Shown here: piece by piece, positions 1 to 15,200 of the stretch
Position numbering within the stretch: the first letter of the stretch is position 1
Layout: each line of letters opens with the position of its first letter
Assembly: GCA_964036195.1 (NCBI GenBank)
Contig: OZ038459.1
Span: 7,933,206 to 7,997,205 of the forward strand
Source of the DNA: Sphaerolaimus hirsutus
Lineage: Eukaryota; Nematoda; Chromadorea; Monhysterida; Sphaerolaimidae
DNA: 64,000 bases
Direction of reading: 5' to 3'
Made by a program: the position numbers and the translations under genes
The notes under the pieces: model-generated
Seen by the model: only the letters and a program-made list of their open reading frames with translations
Databases searched by the model: none
What the model was told of the DNA's origin: nothing

Positions 1-265
1 GGCACTTCACAACCGCAATCATATGGCAGCCGGGCACAATCCAACAACAGCAGCAGTTGTCAACTCAGTGCCGTTGTTTGCAGGATCTTACAAGGCACAG
101 TGGGCGGCGCACAGAAACTAGGCACGTTGGAGAATTGGTGCCGGACAAAAACGGTGCTTGAGTTGGTGGCTGGCAGCCTGCCATTGATGGATGGGTTTCA
201 GGTGGCTCGTGTGGTGGATATCGGGTTGATGCCGGTGTTTGAGGCACTTTGGGATCAAGTTTTGG
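1..265 (+). CDS. LYST: LYST-like exon 1 of window (5' truncated)
   Basis: Open frame from base 1 containing [13 protein letters not shown] and [16 protein letters not shown], closed by a donor G|GTTGG in phase 1 that matches the next exon. An alternative acceptor TTTGCAG before base 84 would make the exon start there; the upstream Ser/Asn-rich stretch could then be intron. Confidence 0.55.
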
Positions 266-3200
266 GTTGGTTTTGGGGTTAGCATCCGATTTCTCACTGT
301 GTTACCTCTACTCTACGGGTCCAGCGTGATTGACGTTCCAGGATCGGGATTGAGATTTTCAAATTACGGGATCGGGATTGGGGTTTCGGGGTGGGACCAA
401 AAAATCCCGAAATTTTTCGCGATTCGGGATCGGGATCCCATTTGAACTCTATTCAGCTCAGAATTTTTCAAATCATTTAACAATTTACGATCTGCGCTCA
501 ATATCAAAATTTAAAAAAATACGGAATATATAGTATCGACATCGAAAAGCTAAAATAATCACTCTACACAGGCACGATCGCCTGTTCCAGCCCAGTAGAC
601 CTGACAATCATCTCCAACGACGTGTCCACCCTGTCCACCCTAACCAGCCGCCTGCGCCTGGCCGCCGGCCTGTTGCGTCTGTTCGCGTTCGCCCTGGCCC
701 AGTGCAGCGGCGGCGCCGTGTCGTCGGTCCAGCGCACGCTGCACTTGTACGACTGCGCGAAGAAGTCGCTGCTGCCGCGGCTCACCGGCGTGTTTCACGT
801 GTTCGAGCTGCAGCGCGCCGCCGTGATGGTCATGAAGAGTTTGGTTAGGTTGGAGAGCGGCTTGACTGCGAGGCCTGGGGCTATTGCGGTGGAGATCGTC
901 AAGAGTGGATACCCGGGTAGGTTTATAGAAATGACCCTGTGCCGGTACTCATGTAGACCCTTTACTCATGTATACCCACTACTCATCTATACCCCTCCCC
1001 GCGGCTCAGACGGAAATTCGCTAGTTGGAAATTCGAAACTAGTGTTTGTGTGCATATTGAAAATTCCTGCTCATGCTCATGCTCATGTGTAAATACATAT
1101 TTACACGTGCAAATCACTATTTTTCAATTTACACATACATAGTAATGGGTAGAGAAATACATGAGTAACGGGTCTACATGAGTAATGGGTGCACATGAGT
1201 AATATGCCTCAGTCAATATAAATGTTGCACTTCCCTGACTTTTGTCTGCTCGCTTCATTTTATGCTTCAATCCGTCTGTTTTTCCAGCTTGTCAACTAGT
1301 GGTCGATCTATACCTCACCGCCCACAAATTGATGTTGACCGATTTGGCCGGATTGGTCACAGACGAAACCGAAACAAAGAGGTATTGGCTTTTGGTAGCC
1401 CGAACATTCAGGTTGTGCAATGATTTGCTGTCATCAGGAGAATATGAAGGTCGGCATCGTTTGATCATTTGCTCTAATTTTAACTTATTGGCAGCTCGCA
1501 CACTTGTTGACACATGTTTGTCAACTGGTCTGAGTCAACTCAGATTTAGGCTGGACGTGTCGCATAGCGTTCTCCAAATGCACATGAAGCAATTTTGAAA
1601 AATGCATACCACAGCGTGTGCATTGGAACATCGCTCTGCGACACGTGACGCCGGAACCTGAGTTGACACAGACTAGTTGACACCCATCTGTCAACTAGTA
1701 TATTGGCCAATTCTGATTCAAGTGCCTCTCGAAACCTCACCACTGCTCACAGCCTTCAACCAGTTGATATCGCGCACAACAAACGGTGGCGCTCACTGCG
1801 TCGACGCGTTTCACCATTGTTTGGCACAGCTGCGTACTGGCCGCTTGGGTAGACTACCTTCCGCTGCGTGTATTCGATTTTCGGAGACTCTGGCTACCAG
1901 TGCCGCGTTGGCTCTTAGCGTGGCTAAGGTGGCTGATAGGCCGCAGTCGTTTGTGGTTGGTCATGGGGGGTTTTTTGGGGGGGAGGAGTCTGGGAAGTTT
2001 GGACCTTGTTTTTGGGGAAATTTTGGATAATTTTGGATGTTTCTTGGCATGAGTGGGGAAAAGTGACAATCGAAGTGATTCAATTCGACTTAGCCAATGG
2101 TAATAAAATAGGGGCACAAATCGTTCATTTTAGTTAATATAAATATATTAAGATTAAATTAAGTTATAAACTTATTCATGAAATTATTAAATATATATTT
2201 TAAATGTTTTCTGCAAACTTTACTGGCCAATTGGCACTGCCAAATGCCCCCTACAGGACGACATCTACACTGCCTTATCCGCTGGTCTAACTGATCGTGG
2301 TTCACTGGACACCCTCGGAACTAATCCAACGCTCACTAGACATCTACTCGATTGGCTCGTGCAGAATTCATGTTCTAAAAACTATACGTCGCCAATGGCT
2401 GGCAACAAAGTCCAATCTAGTGTAGGATTCGTGCCCGTTTCATTGTTTGAAGATGTTGATGGAGATTTGACTGTGCATTGTGATGTGGATTGCGATAGGG
2501 ATGGCTGTCTGGCTGATGAGGAGAGTGATGGTGGAGGTCAGATATTTTTTTCTTTTTGGCACTTTTTTGCGTGCGCAGTACAGAATGGTATTTAGCTTTC
2601 AGAATTTTCTGGTTGCTGGTGGGGATTGAAAAAGCGCTTGTTTGAAAAAGTGCTTGGGCCCTTGTAGGGTTGGCAAGCGATTTTTTTTAAGCGATTTTTT
2701 TTAAAAAAAATTCGATTTTTAAAAAAAAAAAATCGCAGCACCCGTACCGATTTAAAAAAAAAAAAATCGCTGGCTAAAAATTTTGGTACTCGAGCACTAG
2801 GTAAAATGCAAAAATTTTGCGCGCAAGCGCAGACTTTCATGCAAACAATCCATCAGTTACTTTTTTCATTGCTTTTACAACCAATTTGGGGGTGTAGTAC
2901 GCATTTATGTGTGCTTTTAAGCGTGTAAGGTAGGCTGTAAATCATTTTAGGAAGTATTCATAGTTATGCTTTGTGTTGTCACATCAAACATTTATGCAAA
3001 TGCATCCATGTTCACTTCCAATATGATTTATAGTTTGTTCTGAGCAAGAACATGCTATTTCTGCAAACAAAATTGCAAATGGTCGATGAAATGTGATTCA
3101 CGTCACAAATATAACAACTTAATTACTTTTACACTTAAAAATAACTGACTTTCAAGCTTTTCCGAACATCTACAGTACTTATATTAGCACAGAAAGCATA

Positions 3201-6200
3201 AGTGTGCACTCTCTATCAATTTTTATGGCTTTTATCATCCCCAGAGGCGATTTTAGGCAGAAATGGGGCTAATTTTGACCCCAGCGATTTTTATTAAAAA
3301 AAATCAATTTTTTAAAAAAAAAATCGATTTTTTTTAAAAAAAATCGGGGTCGTTAAAAAAAATCGATTTTTTTCCAACCCTAGGCCCTTGGGCTTTAAAA
3401 AAAGTTACTTTAAAAAAACGGTGTTTATATTGAAACTAACTAACTAAGTAACTAAGCTTACCTTTCCAGACGTGGCCGCTTCAAGCGATCAATCGAACAC
3501 TGCAGCGAAAAACGATTGCATTATCCAATATCCGCGCGTGTGCTGCGAGGTGCTGAATTGCGCCGTGGAATTGGTCCGGACGGGAAGTTTGGCCACCTTG
3601 GATAAGAGAGAGTTCGCTCTCGTGCCCGTTTTGGATAGGGTTAAGAGGGCGTGCAAGGGAAGCGAGGAGAATGTGAAGAGTTTGAGGCAGCAGGTTTGTT
3701 CTTCTTGACATTTTGACTTTTTTTAAACTTGAAGCTGACCATGTTGGCTGCACACACACTAGTTGAGACACGTGTGTCATTTGATCTGTGTCAACTCAGA
3801 TTTTCGCTTCACGTGTCGCAGATAGGGTTGGTCGATTTTTTTTTAAACGTTTTTTTTTGTTGAAAAAAACACGAGGTCCGAAACGTTTTTTTTAACATCG
3901 GCTGAAATTTTTAGTACTAAGCACAAAATATTTTGCAAAATTTTTGCGCGCAAGCGCGCAATTTCATACACAAATTGACATTGGTGGTTGTTTTCATTGA
4001 TTTTGTGGCATTTTTAGTGTCAAAGCATCCTTTTCTATGTGCTACCATTGGTAAATAAGCTGTCATATGTTGCTGTAGTGTATAATATTAAGGTAGTGTG
4101 CTTCCATGTACCTCCACAGTGTGTAATATCACTCCCAAAGTAACAACCTCCTTTTATAACCTTGTTTGATTACTATTCCGTGCCAAACTTCACTTGAAGT
4201 CACGAACATTCGACTATAAGACGATATTCGAACATATCGACAAAAATGGACATTTTTGACACAAATCACCACTTATAATGCTATCCCATAGCTCCACAAG
4301 CCATTATATGGTCATATATAACATCACAGAGTATTGCCAGTTGTCTGATATACCTATATATATTGACGCAGGGCCATATCTGGGAGCTTTTAAAAAACGG
4401 TTTTTTAAAAATACGTTTTAAATTAAAAAAACCCTTTTTTTAAAAACATGGCGTTAAACACACACACACAACACACGTTTTTTTCCAACCCTAGTCGCAC
4501 AGCGATTTTCCAATACACTTGCCGTAATATTTATTTGTCAACATTGCGGTACGTGTATTTGGAGATCGTTCAACATGTGTCAACTAGTGTGCGGGCCGTC
4601 ATTCGTGAACCTAAACACTATTGACTAGCTCAAAACCCTCCCAGCGCGTAGTGAGCACCCTCAAAGACCTGTGTACCAGCTTGGCAGTTGCCGATTCGCC
4701 ATTGACCGACGGAACTGAGGTGGATCACACCCGTTCCAGGGTACTCAAGCCGGCGCTGGCGCTTTTCTGCCAATGCATCGCCGCCAGCCCGGTGGCTGCC
4801 GATCTGGCGGTGCTACTGCAGCTGGCTTGTTTGAAGAAGCCCCATCAGGTTGACATTGATGCAAATTAGGGGTATCTTATGGGTTACTGAAATGTGGTCG
4901 GTCACGCTATTAGGGTTCAAACGGAATCGACGTTTCGTGATCGGGATTGGTATTTTTTGATTTCTGGATCTGGTCGGGATTGGGACCACAAAATCCCGTT
5001 AAATTTTTGTCAATCGGGATCGGGACCACATTCGAACCCTACTAATTGAACCTATGTACGCTATTTCATTGTTTATTAAAATCGGCAGGCGGCCGTACTC
5101 GACGCACTGGCGCAACTCCTATCATTAGCGGAAGACTCCCCCAGCGAGTGGCTAGTCTTCCCCCAGCCGGCATCAACTCAAGCCCTGACTTCAGAACAAA
5201 CATCATCACAACAAGTAGCCATGCAATCAGAACTGAACTCTTTGAGCGCGCGTTCGCCCACGTCCACGTTGAAGAGACTGGTGAAGAGGGCGAGGAGCAT
5301 GTCGAGCGTGTCGGCCGGCAACAGGAGCAGGGCGTCCACTGCGGAGGAGGCAGTCGTGCAGGTGGTTGGAGTCTTCGGGATTGTAATTTTGATTGTGGAG
5401 TTTTGTGGATGAAGATATTTATTTACCGTATATGCTTAAAAAATTCCCTTCGGACAAAAAATTCCATTTTCGTCAGACTTGTGGGAGGAATTATTCAAGG
5501 GGAGGATTTTCTTATGTGGTCGAAATTTTAAAGCATGTTTCTATCGAGTTATTCCACGAAATAGGCTTTATGAGCACCATAACAAATTGATCATATGCCT
5601 TAAGGGGGCGGGGGGGGGGGGGGGGTAATTTTTCATCACTCCTCTTACATGGGCTTAAGCGGCGTTTACACTGCAAAATGTGCCGACAAATCAAAAAGTG
5701 AAAAAGTTCCATAAATCCGGAATAAAGTTCCATATCTGCGAGAAAAAACAGTGAAGTATACTCCCTAGTTAGGTGCACTCACATGCCAAATTTCAGATAA
5801 ATCGGTCTTTTCGTTTCATAGTTATAAGCATTTGAAAATTTTTGCGTTGTCGGTTCGCTTTCTTGGATCGAAAAAATGTTGTTGTCGGCACAAGCTTTTC
5901 ATTGGCGACAATGCGACGATGAGCGCTTGTCGTCACACGAGAAACAATGTTGTCATGGGAGCCTGATTTTTGTTGTCGATTGTCGCCACAAGCTGCGAAC
6001 GTGTTTTTTTCATTTTTTTTGTGACGACAATGAGTAAATTTTTCAAGAGGCACTGAGTTGCTTATATAAGTGTGTGAGCAATTAGTTTATAGTGAGTGAT
6101 AGGGGGAATGCATATACCGTATTATACTCCAGTCACTTTACACCCTGCACGCGTGGTTTCCGCTGGAAGTGTGCCAACGATTTTTTACGCATGCGATTTC

Positions 6201-9200
6201 CATGAGAAGTTGAAAAAGTCATCTCTGTTATAACGCTATACGTTAACTTATTCATGACAATGAATATCTTCATCTTTTATACAAAAATCGCATGCTTTAT
6301 CATCATTGGCACGCTTCCAACGTGAAGCATAAATGAGTGCGAGGGCAGAGTATCATGTCCGCCGAGTATACCTCGAATTACCCCCCCCCCCTTGAATGGA
6401 TCCTCCTTATAATACCCCCAGGAGGCAGTTCAAGACCATGTAAAAGACCCTGTAAAGTGTAAGATGTCATGTGTCATGAATTAGACCCTGAAATGCCAGG
6501 GTTCATACTAGCTACATAATTAAATATATTTATAAGTCTATTGAGTCTTTTACATCGTGGTTTTGTGCATTTTTGTACATCTGAGTACATTTGAAACAAT
6601 GAATTAGTACTGGGAGTTCAAGAAATTTCTGGTGAAATAATAACCCGCCTCGAAATACCCCCTCATTTATCCCTCCCCCTAAATTTCCATTCTGAAAATG
6701 AACACCTTGGGGGGTAATTCGAGGAAATACAGTACTTTATCAAAGTATCAGACTCAACAATTTGTTAGTGATGCTAAATCACTTTTACGGTTTCTGTATT
6801 TCTTCTAATAGAATTGTGCTCTTCTATTTTGTGTCAACATTTTTCATTATCAACAATAAATATAGTTTTGAATGCTGGAATTTAGGTAATATCTATTTGA
6901 ACATTCTCACCATTCATTATTTACGTTTTAGTTTTTTGTCACTCTTCCAATGTATTTGGGTGTAAACTAAGTTTCTTGTATTTTTTGCGATTTCATAGAA
7001 ATGTGTCCCATTCTGTTGTATGTTGGGCGATTTTGATGCCCTTTGAGTATGTTTTGGTTTGGGTTCTGGGCTATGACGAAAAAAATTTGTTTCCTCGAAT
7101 AATCCCCCAGTCCTGAGATAAGGGGGGTCTATAAAAAAATGGCCATTTTACATGGCCGATCCGGTCGATCAAGTTTGAAGGTTAAGAACTCGGCCATTTC
7201 TCGGCCGATTTGACTGTTCAACACTTAAAATGATCGGCACGATCTGTAGATTCCATTTTTAAGGTCGGAATTAGTGATGTCTAAAGTTCTGATGACCCGG
7301 TTTTTCAATGCAAAAAACTCCATATCTTGACCATTTCTCAGCTGATGTTCCTCAATGAACACTTAAAATTATCAGAATAACCTGAAGATTTCATTTTTAT
7401 GCCCAGATTGTATACCGTATTTTCTTGAATAGTTCCCCCTCTTGAATAGTCCCCCCTTGAATAGTTCCCCCATGTTAGACGAGTGAGCAAAAACAATTCC
7501 CCCCTCGAATAGTTCCCCCCACTGACGCTCGAAAAATACCACATATACTTAAAAACGATTGATGAAGCAAGCATAAGAGCTGCTGCGTCTAGGCATTGAA
7601 TGCATCATCAAATGCAGATGTGTCCGATGTGCAAATGTGTCCGATGGAAATGCAAAATTGTAGTTGAATTTGAAGAAGAACAGCATGTTGTTTCATTCAA
7701 CATGAATGTTGTGTGAAATTGGGGTATAGTTTCTCAAAAATCGCTCCAGACAGGTAGATAGCTGGCCGATTTGGGGGGGGGGTTTAGGGGATAGTAGCCC
7801 AAAATTTTGCTTCTGGGATAAATAGATAGCTGTGCGGGCCTCTGGGATAGATAGATAGCTGGCGGATTTACCCCCCCCCCCCCAACCCCCCCTACTAAAC
7901 CCCTGCATCACTAATAAGCTCTTGATAAGCCAACTACAAAAATGTAATCTAAAGGTTGTGCTGATCATTTTAAATGTTGAACGGTCCAAATCGGCTCCAA
8001 ATCTATTGGGAATATAGACATCACTAAGCCAACTATAAAAATGGAATCTACAGGTTGTCGCGATCATTGTATGTGTTGAATGGTCGAAATCGGCTCAGAA
8101 ATGGCTGAGTTATTGAGCTCCGAAGTCGATCGGCCAGATCGGCCATGCAAAATAACCATGAGGTTATTGACCCCCCTTATCTCGGGACTGGGGGATTATT
8201 CGAGCAAACACATTTTTTTCATCATAGCCCAGATATCAAAACCAAACGTACCAAACCAAAACTAGGGCATCAAAATCGGTCAACGTACAACAGAATTGAA
8301 TGTAGGAATGTGTATTTGTATCAGATTGCAAAAATATATAAGAAACGTAGTTTACACCCTAATTATATCTAGTACCTGCCGTTCAATTGGAGGCTGCCTT
8401 TCTGTTGTTTTCATGAGTGCAAAAATGTGCCAAAACGTGCCATTCCATTGGAATACTAAATGTTGGCACAAAAAAAATTTAAAAAACACGTTCGCAGCTT
8501 GTGACGGCAATGTGCCAACAAACTGACACAAGATGCACGCGACTGTCCGCGTTTTTGCTCGATTTGTCGGTTCGGGTCTCGTTAACGAGACCCAAACCGA
8601 CAAAAATAAAAAATGGCAAAAATGTACCCAGTGAAGTAGAAAAACAGTTGTCATAGTCGGCAGACATGATATTATACAGGTTTGGTCCACTTATGTTTCC
8701 CTTCGCTGAGCGTCAATGAAATTCAACATCTTACTGAACAGTGAAGTGCGATACATCTTAAATACGGTAGAAAAACGGTGCACAGTGGGTCGTGAATATG
8801 TCAATATGTATAGTCGACGGACATCTCACTCTACAAAATTGGAAAGTTATATTTTGTTCTTGTAGAGCGAACGAGAAATGAATTTAGTAAAAAAGAAAAT
8901 ACAAAGATAGTAAGAAGGAAAATAAAAATGTGCTGTTCTTTACGCACTCGTTTACTCCAATTTTTGTGCCGATAGGTGCTGCAAATTTTTGATTATACGT
9001 TTACCTACGTTTAATCTAATTCATATTTAGAAAAGTTACACGCTATCGATTCATTTTGACGAAAACTTGTTACGTTCAAAATTTTGATTTCAGAAAACGT
9101 TCCCGCTTTGTATTTATTCAGATCCAGACGACGCTTGGATGGCATCATGCCAAAAAACTCAACTACACTTTGACGGGGGTTTGAATTGTGCGGGCACAAT

Positions 9201-12200
9201 TGAATAGTTTCATTCCGTATATGTGTAAGCACGAGTCACCAAAACAGAGTTCTACGGGTTGGATACAGCGTGCATGATATGACATCGTGCGACTCATTGT
9301 ATAGTATCATGTCTGCCGACTATACCCTGATGGGTATGTATACACCGTATTTCCTCAAAATACCCACCAACGTCCCCCCCCCCCCCCCGGTATGAGCCCA
9401 TTGTGGCCGCAACGTTGTGGCCGCGGACGTTGTGGCCGCACCCAGGGTTGTTAAAATACTGGTATTTTTGGAAAGTGTCAGTGTAAGCGTAAATACACTT
9501 TCCAAATTTCGAGTATGGATACCAAAAGTGTAAGGTATTTTAAAAATACCTAGGAAAGTGTAAAAAAAGTGTAAGTGTAAAAAAAATTTTTAGAAAGAGC
9601 TCGCACTGTTGAGCGTTAGAAAACACCACTGTTTTCACCTTTAGATCAATTTATTTGTCATTTTCATGCATTATTTCACATTTTACTGCCTTTTATGAAA
9701 CATTTCAGACTGTAACAAATACTGTAGTGGTATGAAGTTCCCTTATCATGGCACTTTTTCAGTGTTGAAATTTTACTGATTAAGTAATATGATACACACT
9801 GTTTAAATGCACAAATGGACATGCAGCAAATGTCAATGCAAAAGCCACTTGACTTTGTGTCCAGCTGGTGAATTTCCATTGATCTTGTCCTTTTGACAAA
9901 AGTATGATGAAACTGTAGAATACCCTGAGTACTGATCGAAGGTTGGAGATCAAAGCCTAGTTTGTACATTTGCCGTATTTTCTACATTCAATGCATAACT
10001 GCATGTGTGCACTGTGCAGTGATTTTTTGTACATGACCCTATTTTATGCTTTCTCAAAAGTATAAAACAGGGCCATCTGAAAGAAAAAAATACACTTTTT
10101 GTATCTGGGTATTTTGCTCAGGAAAGTGTAAAAAAGTGTATGGGTATTTTATGAAAGTGTAAGTGTAAGTGTAAATATAAATACCCATTTACCCGGGTAT
10201 TTCAGGTAAGTGTAAATTCACTTTCACAACTCTGGCTGCGCCGTTGTGGCCGCGGGACACAAAGTCCTCAGACACGAAGGCCACAGGACACGATGGCCGC
10301 GGACACGAAGTCCGCGGACACGATGGCCGCGACTAGTGATGGAAAAAGCGCCAGGCTTTTAGTGCCAAGCGCCAAAAGTGCCATGGCGCTTTTCCTGCCT
10401 ACAGCACGAAGCGCCAATGGCGCCATAGCAAAATGGCACCAAGCGCCAAAAGTGCCATGGTGCTTTTCTGAACCTCAGCGCCAAGCGCCAATGGCGTCAG
10501 AGGATAATGGCGCCAAGCGCCAATGGCGTCAGAGGGTAATGGCGCCTAGCGCCAATAGCACCTACGCCAAAAAATTTTCTTGAAGTTGTTTGTAGAATAA
10601 TGTATGCATATTTAGCTAGGATGTACTGCTGATGTCGATGTGGTTGATTTAAATTTTGTCATAAAAGTTCAATCAACCATGAACACAATGTACACAGCTG
10701 ATATTTAGGTAGAGTTATTTAAGGGATGTTTATTTGTTCCTCATTTGGCTAACAGTTGGAGTTATTCTAGACAGATGACTTTTTCGAGAAATTATGCTAT
10801 TTTTCTTTGCTATACAGAGCAATTTATTGTATTCATAGCTGTTAAAATGTATTTACATTTACTTGAAAAAACACATACTAAATACATAATAAATACTGTA
10901 TTTGCTCAAAAAATTCCCCTGGGAAATTATTACCTCATTTGACTCTTGTGAAGGGGGAACTACCATATTTCCTCGAAACACCCCCTCCCCTCAAATTACA
11001 CCCCTAAAAACTTACACTCTGAAAAGATAACTCTCTGGGGGTATTTAGAGGAAATATGGTATTCAGGAAGGGGAATTATTCAAAGTGATTGGAAAACATA
11101 GAAATCAATTTTCTTGAAATCAACTTTTAGTTATCAATGTTTATCAGTTGAGGCTTAAAATCAATAAAGGTGAATACAAATGCACAGTACCAGTGCATTT
11201 TTGAGCTAACAAAATTATTTGCTTCACGTCCAAATATGAAACCTCTTGAGTAAAAAACAACACATTTTAACACCTCTGCTTGTATTTTATGTACCTATAA
11301 AAAGCTGTCTCCTAATATTAATCTATGTTTGATAAATATTAATGTTCCACAACACCTTTACACAAATCAATATTTATGCAGTTGCCCTCAAAATTAATCA
11401 ATTGGAGTGTTGATTTCACAGTATTTTATCAATTTTTAAAAATCATGGTTGGCGCTTTTTGGCACCATTTAAAATGCCATTTAAAAAGTTCCAGTGCAAG
11501 CGAAAACTCGTAATGTTTCCCATGAAATCATCAGAAACAATGCTTTCTTAGTCAGAATTCATGAATTCAGAATTCTTGTGTATCAATTTTGCAATTAAAT
11601 ATGCAATGGCTGCACATATATGATTACATAACAGACGCCATAACAGTGTGCACACCATTGCCTTGCATGGCACACTGCATTGGCATCTGTTTGTTTTTTG
11701 TTTTTTTTGGGATTGTATTGAATTCAATTCTGGGGTCAATTTTGGGTAGTGTTTTGGGGTAATAAATAACACAAAAACTTGATTCACGTCCTACACTTTA
11801 CTACAAAAGCGGATCAGCCATCAGTTGACCTTTGAACATACATCACCCATCTATGCACACTCCACAAGCGCCTGCTAGTGTGCGCCTGTTACAGTTGCAT
11901 CAGTGTGTGTGCCATCTTCATTTCTTTTAATTAGGCTGATGTTTGCATTGCATGGCCATTGTGTCCGCAGCCACAATGGGGTCATGGCCATCGTGTCCAC
12001 GGACTTCATGTCCGCAGCCATCGTGTCCTGCGGCCTTTGTGTCCGCAGACTTTGTGTCCCGCGGCCACAACGGCGCGGCCACAATGTCCGCAGCCACAAT
12101 GTCATGGCCACAATGGCCACAACCCTGCCCCCCCCCTCAAAATTGTCACTCTGAAACAATCACCCCAGGGGGTATTTTGAGGAAATACAGTATATATGGT

Positions 12201-15200
12201 GGGTATGTATATAAATATATATATATATACCTATATACAGCAGAAAAATTCTGCTGTGTTGTGGGTAATGATGACAAAAAAGATCCAAAAACGTTTTTTA
12301 ATTTGCAATTTATTTTGGACTTTTCGAATTTTTGAGCAGGCACTGAAAAAAATACATAAAAATGAATTTTTTTCAAAAGATTTGAAAAGACTTTTTAGAT
12401 GTTTTTAGGGAATCCAAGCATTGATGTGTATTCTTAAATTCAACATTCTAAATCAATTGACAATTGACTTGCGGTGTGTCTGAGCTGTAATAAAAATGTA
12501 AAAACGTTGAGTCTCTAGAAAAGTGGTTATGATGTGAGTGCAATGCAGTGTGTGTGTGCAGTAACGACTAGGTTTCAAACAATATATTGTATCGAATATC
12601 GGATATCGACCCTTTTTATATCGAATATAAAATATCGATATCAAAAAATTTGAAAACATTGAATATCGATATCGAAAATTTTGAAAAAATATCGATAATC
12701 GACCATTTTTTACATATATGGAACCTGTATTGTGTCCCTCAATCAAGTTATTACTTTCATTTTGAGATATTTATTATATATGGCCATAGAATGTCTGTGG
12801 AGCCATGTAATAACATTATAAGTGGTGATTTCTGTCAAAAATATCTGTTTTATGTAGACTTGCCATGCATATAATCTTTTGTCAAATGTTCATGACTTCA
12901 AGTAAAGTTGGGCAAAGGTTAAGTTAAGTTACAAAAGAAGGTTAATACATTGGCAGTGATGTTTCACAGTGTAGACATATGTGGGGGCACAGTGGCTGGA
13001 TATTGTATACTATGACTAAAATATTGCAACTTTTTATGGCTCGATAGCATTAACAATGGAAGCTTTTACACTAAAAATGACATAAAATTAATGAAATCCA
13101 ATCCAATTGTAGCATGCATGTAAAAATGTGCAGGCCAAAATATTACAAAATGCCTAGTGCTTAAGTACTAAAATTTTGGCTGAGTTTAAAAAAACAGTTT
13201 CGATGCTTGCATTTTTTTTAAATGTTAATTTTTTAACTTTTGAAACAAAAAGCCTGCCATCTCTAGTACTGTGTAAGAACATTTGTTTCCTCTGAAAAAA
13301 GTACTGGTACTCATTTTTACATATACTTTTTGAAAGTACTTGATTACAGAAAACATATTTCTGATAGGTTTTTTTTCAAGGACTGAAGTGGAAAATGAGT
13401 AACAAACTGCTGAAAATATATAAAAATAGCCAAAAATGGGTATATAAGATCATATATCCAAAAATATATAAAAATAAATGAAATAAAATGAAATGAAAAT
13501 AAGTGAATTTGAAGGTGAAAAAATAGAAAATTTCAGTGAAAATTGGGGGAAATTATTTTCAAAAATATTCATTTTAAACTTTTTCTGGGGAAATGTATTA
13601 TACTCACATTTACTCGTGAGTGAAAGTACAAATTTTTTTTTTATGTTTTCTGTACTCGGGGATGAGTAAAGATAAATAGTTGATGTTTATGTATACTTTA
13701 AGTTTGAGTAAAAATTACTTTTAACAACTCTGCTTGGTGAACCAAAAAGTATCTGCAGAATCCCACCATAATTTAGGTTATAAAATCTTGTGATGAATTT
13801 CATACTTATCTAATTGTTCCATAGTAAGAATGAAATTTCTGATAAAAATTTTGTATAATTTGTGGTTCATTATTCAAATGGGTTATGGTAGGTTTCCATA
13901 CTAAGTGTGATGTCTGCCAAGTATACACAGCTTTTCAAAAGAATCCTGTTCAATTGAAAACAGTGAAAATGATTTGAACAAAAAGGGATTACAAACAAAC
14001 TCAAATGGAACACAAAGAACAAAGGAGATAGATAATCATCCATGTGGGCGGATAATTCAAGGAGGTAGGTAATTCATTGATGCGGGGGGATAATTCAAGG
14101 GGGTAGGTAATTTATGTGGGGAATAACTCAGGGGTAGGTAATTTATGTGGGGGATAATTCAGAGGGTAGGTAATTAATTCATGTGGAGGGATACTTTGAG
14201 GGGTTGGTAATCCATTCACATGAGGGGATAATTTGATTGGGTAGGTAATTCATGCAGGTTGAATAATTCGAGGGGATTGGTAATTCATGAGGGATAATTC
14301 AAGTAGATAGGTAATTCATGCAAGGTGATAATTTGAGTGGGTAGGTAATTCATGAGGGGCCATAATTCAAGGAGGTGAGTAATTCATCTATGGGAGGGGG
14401 GTATAATTAGAGGAGGTAAGTAAACATTCAAACCGGGGGTATAACTTGAGGTAGGCAATTCATACATGTGGGTAGGGTACAAATTATATAACATATCAAA
14501 TATTGAATATTGAATATCAACCATTTTTTAATATTGAATATCAATATATATCAAACCTGTATTGTGTCCCTAAATTAAGTTACCACACAAAAATACAATA
14601 TGCCACTTGAAATATGCCTTGCTATATCACGGGAAATTTTGATATCAAAAATAGACCATTTTTATATAGAATATGGACATCAAGGTTCCATATAGTATCG
14701 ATATCAAATATTGAGTTTCAGAAAAAAAATTAAATATTAAATATCGATATTGAAAAGTCATATCATTTGAACCCTACATGTGGGGGGATAGTTCCAGTAG
14801 GTAGGTAATCACCCACATTGGGGGCTAATTTGAGGAGGTAGGCGTACTTGGTGGACATAACACCTAGTATGGAAACCAACCATAACCCATCTGAAAAATG
14901 AATAAATTTTTTTACAGTTTTTCATCATCATATTTCATTTTTAACACACCCAGTGGACAGCACACTAAGTATGAAAGCCTACCATAATTTAATGAATACA
15001 ATCTTGTGATAAATTTTGTAATTATTCATAATTGATTATTCCATAGTAAAAACTAAATATTATGATAAATAACTGTATAATTTTTGGTTCATGGTAGGTT
15101 TTCAAACTAAGTGTGATGTCTGGCAAGTATAATTCATTCACTTGGGGGGGGGGTAAATTCGAGGGGGTAGGTAATTCATCCACCTTGGGGGTTTACTATG

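Larger units (their letters stand above)
9341..12193. mobile_element. 2.85 kb composite foldback with nested insertions
   Basis: Outer ends CACCGTATTTCCTCAAAATA and TATTTTGAGGAAATACAGTA are inverted. Below them lie GC-rich arms of repeated GTGGCCGCGGACA / TGTCCGCAGCCAC words (9410-9440 plus 10235-10333, against 11950-12125). Nested inside are the elements at 9443-10234, 10334-11490 and 10961-11062. Confidence 0.72.

Noticed and set aside
1242..1598. 118-residue frame read as a gene of its own
   Set aside because: Its middle is a LYST exon (1288-1449) with clear splice sites; the rest is intron and a foldback element.
10293..10583. 96-residue frame rich in Ala/Ser
   Set aside because: GGCGCC and GCCGCGGACA repeat words of transposon arms.
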